Source: an uncultured Mycoplasmatota bacterium | GTDB lineage: Bacteria; Bacillota_I; Bacilli_A; RF39; UBA660 | Length of the DNA stretch: 64,000 nucleotides | Reading direction: 5' to 3' | NCBI GenBank assembly: GCA_900543825.1 | Contig: UQSR01000001.1 | Span: 62,001-126,000, forward strand | In this document: positions 61,436 to 64,000 of the stretch, one piece after another | Position numbering within the stretch: the stretch's first letter is position 1 | How the letters are laid out: each line of letters starts with the position of its first letter | The notes under the pieces: model-generated | Told to the model about the DNA's origin: nothing | Database searches by the model: none | The model's input: only the letters and a program-made list of their open reading frames with translations | Made by a program: the position numbers and the translations under genes

Positions 61436-61466
61436 AAAAAAGCAATTTGATATTGCTTTTTTTTAT
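61436..61466 (+). terminator. Terminator between the two CalY/TasA-like genes
   Basis: AAAAAAGCAAT (61436-61446) pairs perfectly with ATTGCTTTTTT (61452-61462), loop TTGAT. It means the second paralogue has its own promoter. Confidence 0.85.
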
Positions 61467-61497
61467 GTTTTTTGTTATCATTATACTAGGTGATGAT

Positions 61498-62064
61498 ATG
61501 AAAGATAGTAAGAGGAGAAAGAATGATATTTTTTATTTACTTTTGTTATTTTTTACTTTAATAACTATGATTATTGGTATTACTTTTACTTATTTTTCAT
61601 TACTTACTAAAGAAGAAGATGATAGTACTAAAGTTCAAACTGGTACTTTGGCTATTAATTATATAGATGGTCAAGAGATTAATACATATGCTCTTTTACC
61701 AATTAGTGAGCCTAATCTTAATACTAAATATTCTACTTATAAAAAGAGTTTTTCTATTTCTAGTAGTAATAGTACCTTAGATCAAAATTTTAATATATAT
61801 ATTGATGTAACTAATAATGAGTTTGATAATAATGCACTTGGTTTTATTTTATATGATGCTAATGGTAATAGAATTTCTAGTGGTAATATTCCTTCTAGTG
61901 GAAAAGTTTTACTTGCTTCGAATCTTGAACTTAAAACAGGAGAGAATAAGTCTTATACTGTACTTATATGGTTACAGGATAATGGTAAGAATCAGGATTA
62001 TGAACAGGGTAAGAATTTTGCTGGAGAGTTTTATATTACTACTGAACAGATTAAGTATGAATAA
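61498..62064 (+). CDS. CalY/TasA-like secreted fibre protein 2
   Basis: 188 residues, a paralogue of the preceding protein. It shares the N-terminal anchor (FTLITMIIGITFTYFSLLT), the TKVQTGTLAINYIDGQEINTY strand after it, and the C-terminal YTVLIWLQDNGKNQDYEQGKNFAGEFYI motif, but lacks cysteines and a middle insertion. ATG 61498 follows AGGTGATGAT; the open frame upstream to 61447 crosses the terminator and is rejected. Probably another fibre subunit or an anchor for the first. Confidence 0.65.
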   Translation: MKDSKRRKNDIFYLLLLFFTLITMIIGITFTYFSLLTKEEDDSTKVQTGTLAINYIDGQEINTYALLPISEPNLNTKYSTYKKSFSISSSNSTLDQNFNIYIDVTNNEFDNNALGFILYDANGNRISSGNIPSSGKVLLASNLELKTGENKSYTVLIWLQDNGKNQDYEQGKNFAGEFYITTEQIKYE

Positions 62065-62076
62065 TCTGTTTTTTCT
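62045..62076 (+). terminator. Terminator after the second CalY/TasA-like gene
   Basis: AACAGATTA (62045-62053) pairs perfectly with TAATCTGTT (62062-62070), followed by T residues; the stop codon lies in the loop. Confidence 0.8.
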
Positions 62077-62123
62077 TTACTAACTATTTTATTTATTATA
62101 TAATATTATTAGGAGGATTTATA

Positions 62124-62984
62124 ATGATAGGAAAGAAAATTAAAATTAATGATTATAAATTTACTTATGGAAAAGAAGTTATGTATGTTAATGTTTATGG
62201 TGCTTTTAAAAGTGGTAAAAGTGGTAATAAATATGTTATATATAGTTATATAGATGATGTAAATAAGAAAAATAAACTTTATTATGGCTCTGTATTTGTT
62301 AGAAATAATGAACTTGTTGTTATGTTATCTAAAGATACTAAAGGGGATGATGTTAAAGAATTTACTACTGATATTCTTTCGGATAAGAATGAAGATAATT
62401 ATGAAATTATTTCACTTAAAGATATTGATAGTATACAAATTATTGATGATGCTCCTGTTAGTTTTGATGTTGATATAAATAAATTATATGATAAAACTAT
62501 ACCTAAGGTTAAAGTAACTAAAAAAGAAGATAAACCTAAGAAACGTGTTTCTATTGGATATATATTTTTGATATTATTTATTATAGTGGTAGCTTTATTC
62601 TTCTTTATTAATCCAGAAGTATTAAAAGGTAAGAATAAAGAATATACTTGTACTAAGTCTTATACACATGAGAAGTTACCCGCTAATATTAATGAAAAGG
62701 TAGAACTTGTATTTACTTCAAAAAATGTTATTTCTACTATTAATATTACTTCAGATTATGTATTTAATGATACTGATTATTATAAAGAGTTTAGAGATAA
62801 TAGTTATTTTTATCAATATATAGAAAAGGGAGATACTTATAAGTTTGATGATGATAATTATACTTATAGATTGTTTTCTAAAATAGATACTTCTAATGAT
62901 TATTTTATGCCTAGTAAACTAGAAGAATTACTTACTTATTATAAAGATAAAGGATATAGTTGTAAGGGAAATAATATAGAATGA
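62124..62984 (+). CDS. Single-span membrane protein of unknown function
   Basis: 286 residues. An N-terminal cytosolic beta-rich domain (about 1-125), a basic stretch (KKEDKPKKRVS), one membrane helix (IGYIFLILFIIVVALFFFI, about 144-163), and an outer domain with two cysteines (YTCTKS and YSCKGN, near the start and end) that could form a disulphide closing the domain. No family recognised. ATG 62124 follows TAGGAGGA. Overlaps holA by four bases. Confidence 0.65.
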   Translation: MIGKKIKINDYKFTYGKEVMYVNVYGAFKSGKSGNKYVIYSYIDDVNKKNKLYYGSVFVRNNELVVMLSKDTKGDDVKEFTTDILSDKNEDNYEIISLKDIDSIQIIDDAPVSFDVDINKLYDKTIPKVKVTKKEDKPKKRVSIGYIFLILFIIVVALFFFINPEVLKGKNKEYTCTKSYTHEKLPANINEKVELVFTSKNVISTINITSDYVFNDTDYYKEFRDNSYFYQYIEKGDTYKFDDDNYTYRLFSKIDTSNDYFMPSKLEELLTYYKDKGYSCKGNNIE

Positions 62985-63931
62985 AGAACTTTTATTTATT
63001 ATATAGTAGTGATGGGGCAATACTTAATAAGGAAATTAATGATTTAGAAAAGAAACTTGATATTAGTGATAATGATATTATTTATTATAATATAGATGAT
63101 ATTGATGGTATTATTAATGAGGCTTCTACTATTGGGATGTTTTCTTTAAATAAATTTATTATTATTAATATGGATAGTTATTTTAAGGATAAGAAGGATA
63201 TTCCTAATATTAATTTACTTGAGAATTATTTTGATAGTTATAATTCTAATAGTTATTTAGTATTTGTATGTAATAGTGATTCTATAGATAGTAGGAAAAA
63301 GATAGTTAATTTAATTAAGAAGTATGGTATAGTTAAGAAAATAGAAGTTAATGATAATTATTTAAATGATTATGTTAATAATTATTTAAAAGATAATGGA
63401 TATAAAATTAATAATGGAGATGTTGTTTATTTTATTAATAGAGTAGGTAATAATATTAATAATGTTACTAATGAACTTGATAAACTTATGTTATATAAGA
63501 TTAATGATAAAATTATTAATAGAAATGATATTGATTTACTTACAGTAGAAAATATAGATGATTCTATATATGATCTTGTTAATTGTATACTTAAAAATGA
63601 TAATGAAAAGGCTATTAAACTATATAATAATTTTATTAATAATGGTATGGATGTTAATCAAATAGTGGCTATTATAGCTGCTCAAATTAGACTTTTATAC
63701 CAGGTTAAGAGATTATATAATAGTGGTAAATCTAATGATGAAATTGCTAAAATATTAGAGTTTAAGAGTATATATCGAGTTAAATATTTACTTAGTGATA
63801 GTTATTATTATAGTGAAAGTGATTTAGTTAAATATTTATCTAAACTTGCTGATATTGATAATGCTATTAAAACTAGTAATGGTGATGGTAATATGCTTAT
63901 GCAATTGTTTATAGTAAAAAAAGATATGTAA
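62981..63931 (+). CDS. holA: DNA polymerase III subunit delta
   Basis: 316 residues. The N-terminal divergent AAA+ part (FYLLYSSDGAILNKEINDLEKKL, NKFIIINMDSYFKD, SYLVFVCNSD) and C-terminal collar domain (NNVTNELDKLMLY, DDSIYDLVNCILKNDNEKAIKLYNNFINNGMDVNQIVAIIAAQIRLLYQVKRL) match HolA, the clamp-loader subunit that opens the beta clamp. Start ATG 62981 overlaps the previous stop (ATGA), so expression is coupled. Family member is Asn/Lys/Ile-rich as expected at this base composition. Confidence 0.88.
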   Translation: MKNFYLLYSSDGAILNKEINDLEKKLDISDNDIIYYNIDDIDGIINEASTIGMFSLNKFIIINMDSYFKDKKDIPNINLLENYFDSYNSNSYLVFVCNSDSIDSRKKIVNLIKKYGIVKKIEVNDNYLNDYVNNYLKDNGYKINNGDVVYFINRVGNNINNVTNELDKLMLYKINDKIINRNDIDLLTVENIDDSIYDLVNCILKNDNEKAIKLYNNFINNGMDVNQIVAIIAAQIRLLYQVKRLYNSGKSNDEIAKILEFKSIYRVKYLLSDSYYYSESDLVKYLSKLADIDNAIKTSNGDGNMLMQLFIVKKDM

Positions 63932-63937
63932 TTGTGA

Positions 63938-64000
63938 TATGAACTTCGCTTCTTATGTCCAAGAAACGTGGTTCAGTTCATTGTTACATACCTTTTTTTA
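63938..64000. other. Structured GC-richer end of window
   Basis: After holA, TGAAC/GTTCA encloses an inner TTCTT/AAGAA hairpin with loop ATGTCC (about 63939-63975), and the window ends in a T run. In many Bacilli rpsT lies next to holA, so this may be a leader or terminator of the next gene, but the window stops before that can be seen. Confidence 0.3.

Noticed and set aside
1..64000. CRISPR array.
   Set aside because: No regularly spaced direct repeats of 20-40 bases were found in any intergenic region.
1..64000. Mycoplasma-type code with TGA as Trp.
   Set aside because: Conserved Trp residues are TGG and several well-supported genes end at TGA.

Overview
The window is about 64 kb of very AT-rich, gene-dense bacterial chromosome. 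The protein families, strong Shine-Dalgarno sites, hairpin-plus-T-run terminators and sigma-A type promoters point to a low-GC Bacillota of the Bacilli/Erysipelotrichia-like, Mollicutes-adjacent type (probably an uncultured gut lineage). TGG encodes Trp and TGA is used as a stop (for example after the radical SAM gene, arcA and the GntR gene), so this is the standard bacterial code and not the mycoplasma code. Placement is inferred from gene content and codon bias only.

Layout. 1-12.2 kb: the conserved nusG-rplKAJL-rpoBC ribosomal/RNA polymerase cluster, with the usual L10 leader, an RsmC-like methyltransferase (ybxB position) and two inserted accessory genes (tandem HMA-like protein, membrane-anchored protein). 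12.2-14.9 kb: a HExxH metalloprotease-like protein and an acyl-adenylating enzyme. 15.0-17.8 kb: an accessory patch with a different codon habit, holding a radical SAM/SPASM enzyme, a 46-residue six-cysteine peptide, a GNAT acetyltransferase, a decayed transposase and an orphan gene. 17.8-25.2 kb: a hybrid histidine kinase that lacks both phospho-acceptor residues, a MurD-MurC fusion, YgjV-like and DUF5661-like genes, rubrerythrin, TspO. 25.2-33.5 kb: a family 2 glycosyltransferase, a polar amino acid ABC importer and a complete arginine deiminase operon (arcA, arcB, arcC, arcD-like), which together form an arginine import and fermentation module. 33.6-40 kb: an ABC-F protein with a structured leader, then a compositionally distinct block (LemA, DUF2207, zinc-ribbon protein, a frame-disrupted gene) ending at a tRNA-Gly. 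40-51 kb: ffh, ASCH protein, CotD-like protein, a giant thioester/CnaB adhesin fused to its own sortase domain, cdaA-cdaR (c-di-AMP synthesis) and typA. 51-58.8 kb: spore-coat type cotJB/cotJC genes on the minus strand, and a YtrA-type GntR operon with two ABC transporters. 58.8-64 kb: zinc-ribbon/DUF4352-like protein, CvpA, thioredoxin, two CalY/TasA-like fibre proteins, a membrane protein and holA.

Most interesting points: (1) a surface protein that carries thioester domain, CnaB repeats, VPNTG sorting signal, two membrane helices and a sortase in one chain; (2) a short, easily missed Cys-rich peptide gene directly behind a radical SAM/SPASM maturase, looking like a small RiPP locus; (3) two widely separated promoters with the same TTGTACTA-N7-TAGTACAA operator at the same spacing, linking a glycosyltransferase to the GntR/ABC operon; (4) a MurD-MurC fusion in reverse pathway order; (5) a pseudo-hybrid histidine kinase (His to Asn, Asp to Glu); (6) a tRNA-Gly with A19/U56 in place of the invariant G19/C56 pair.
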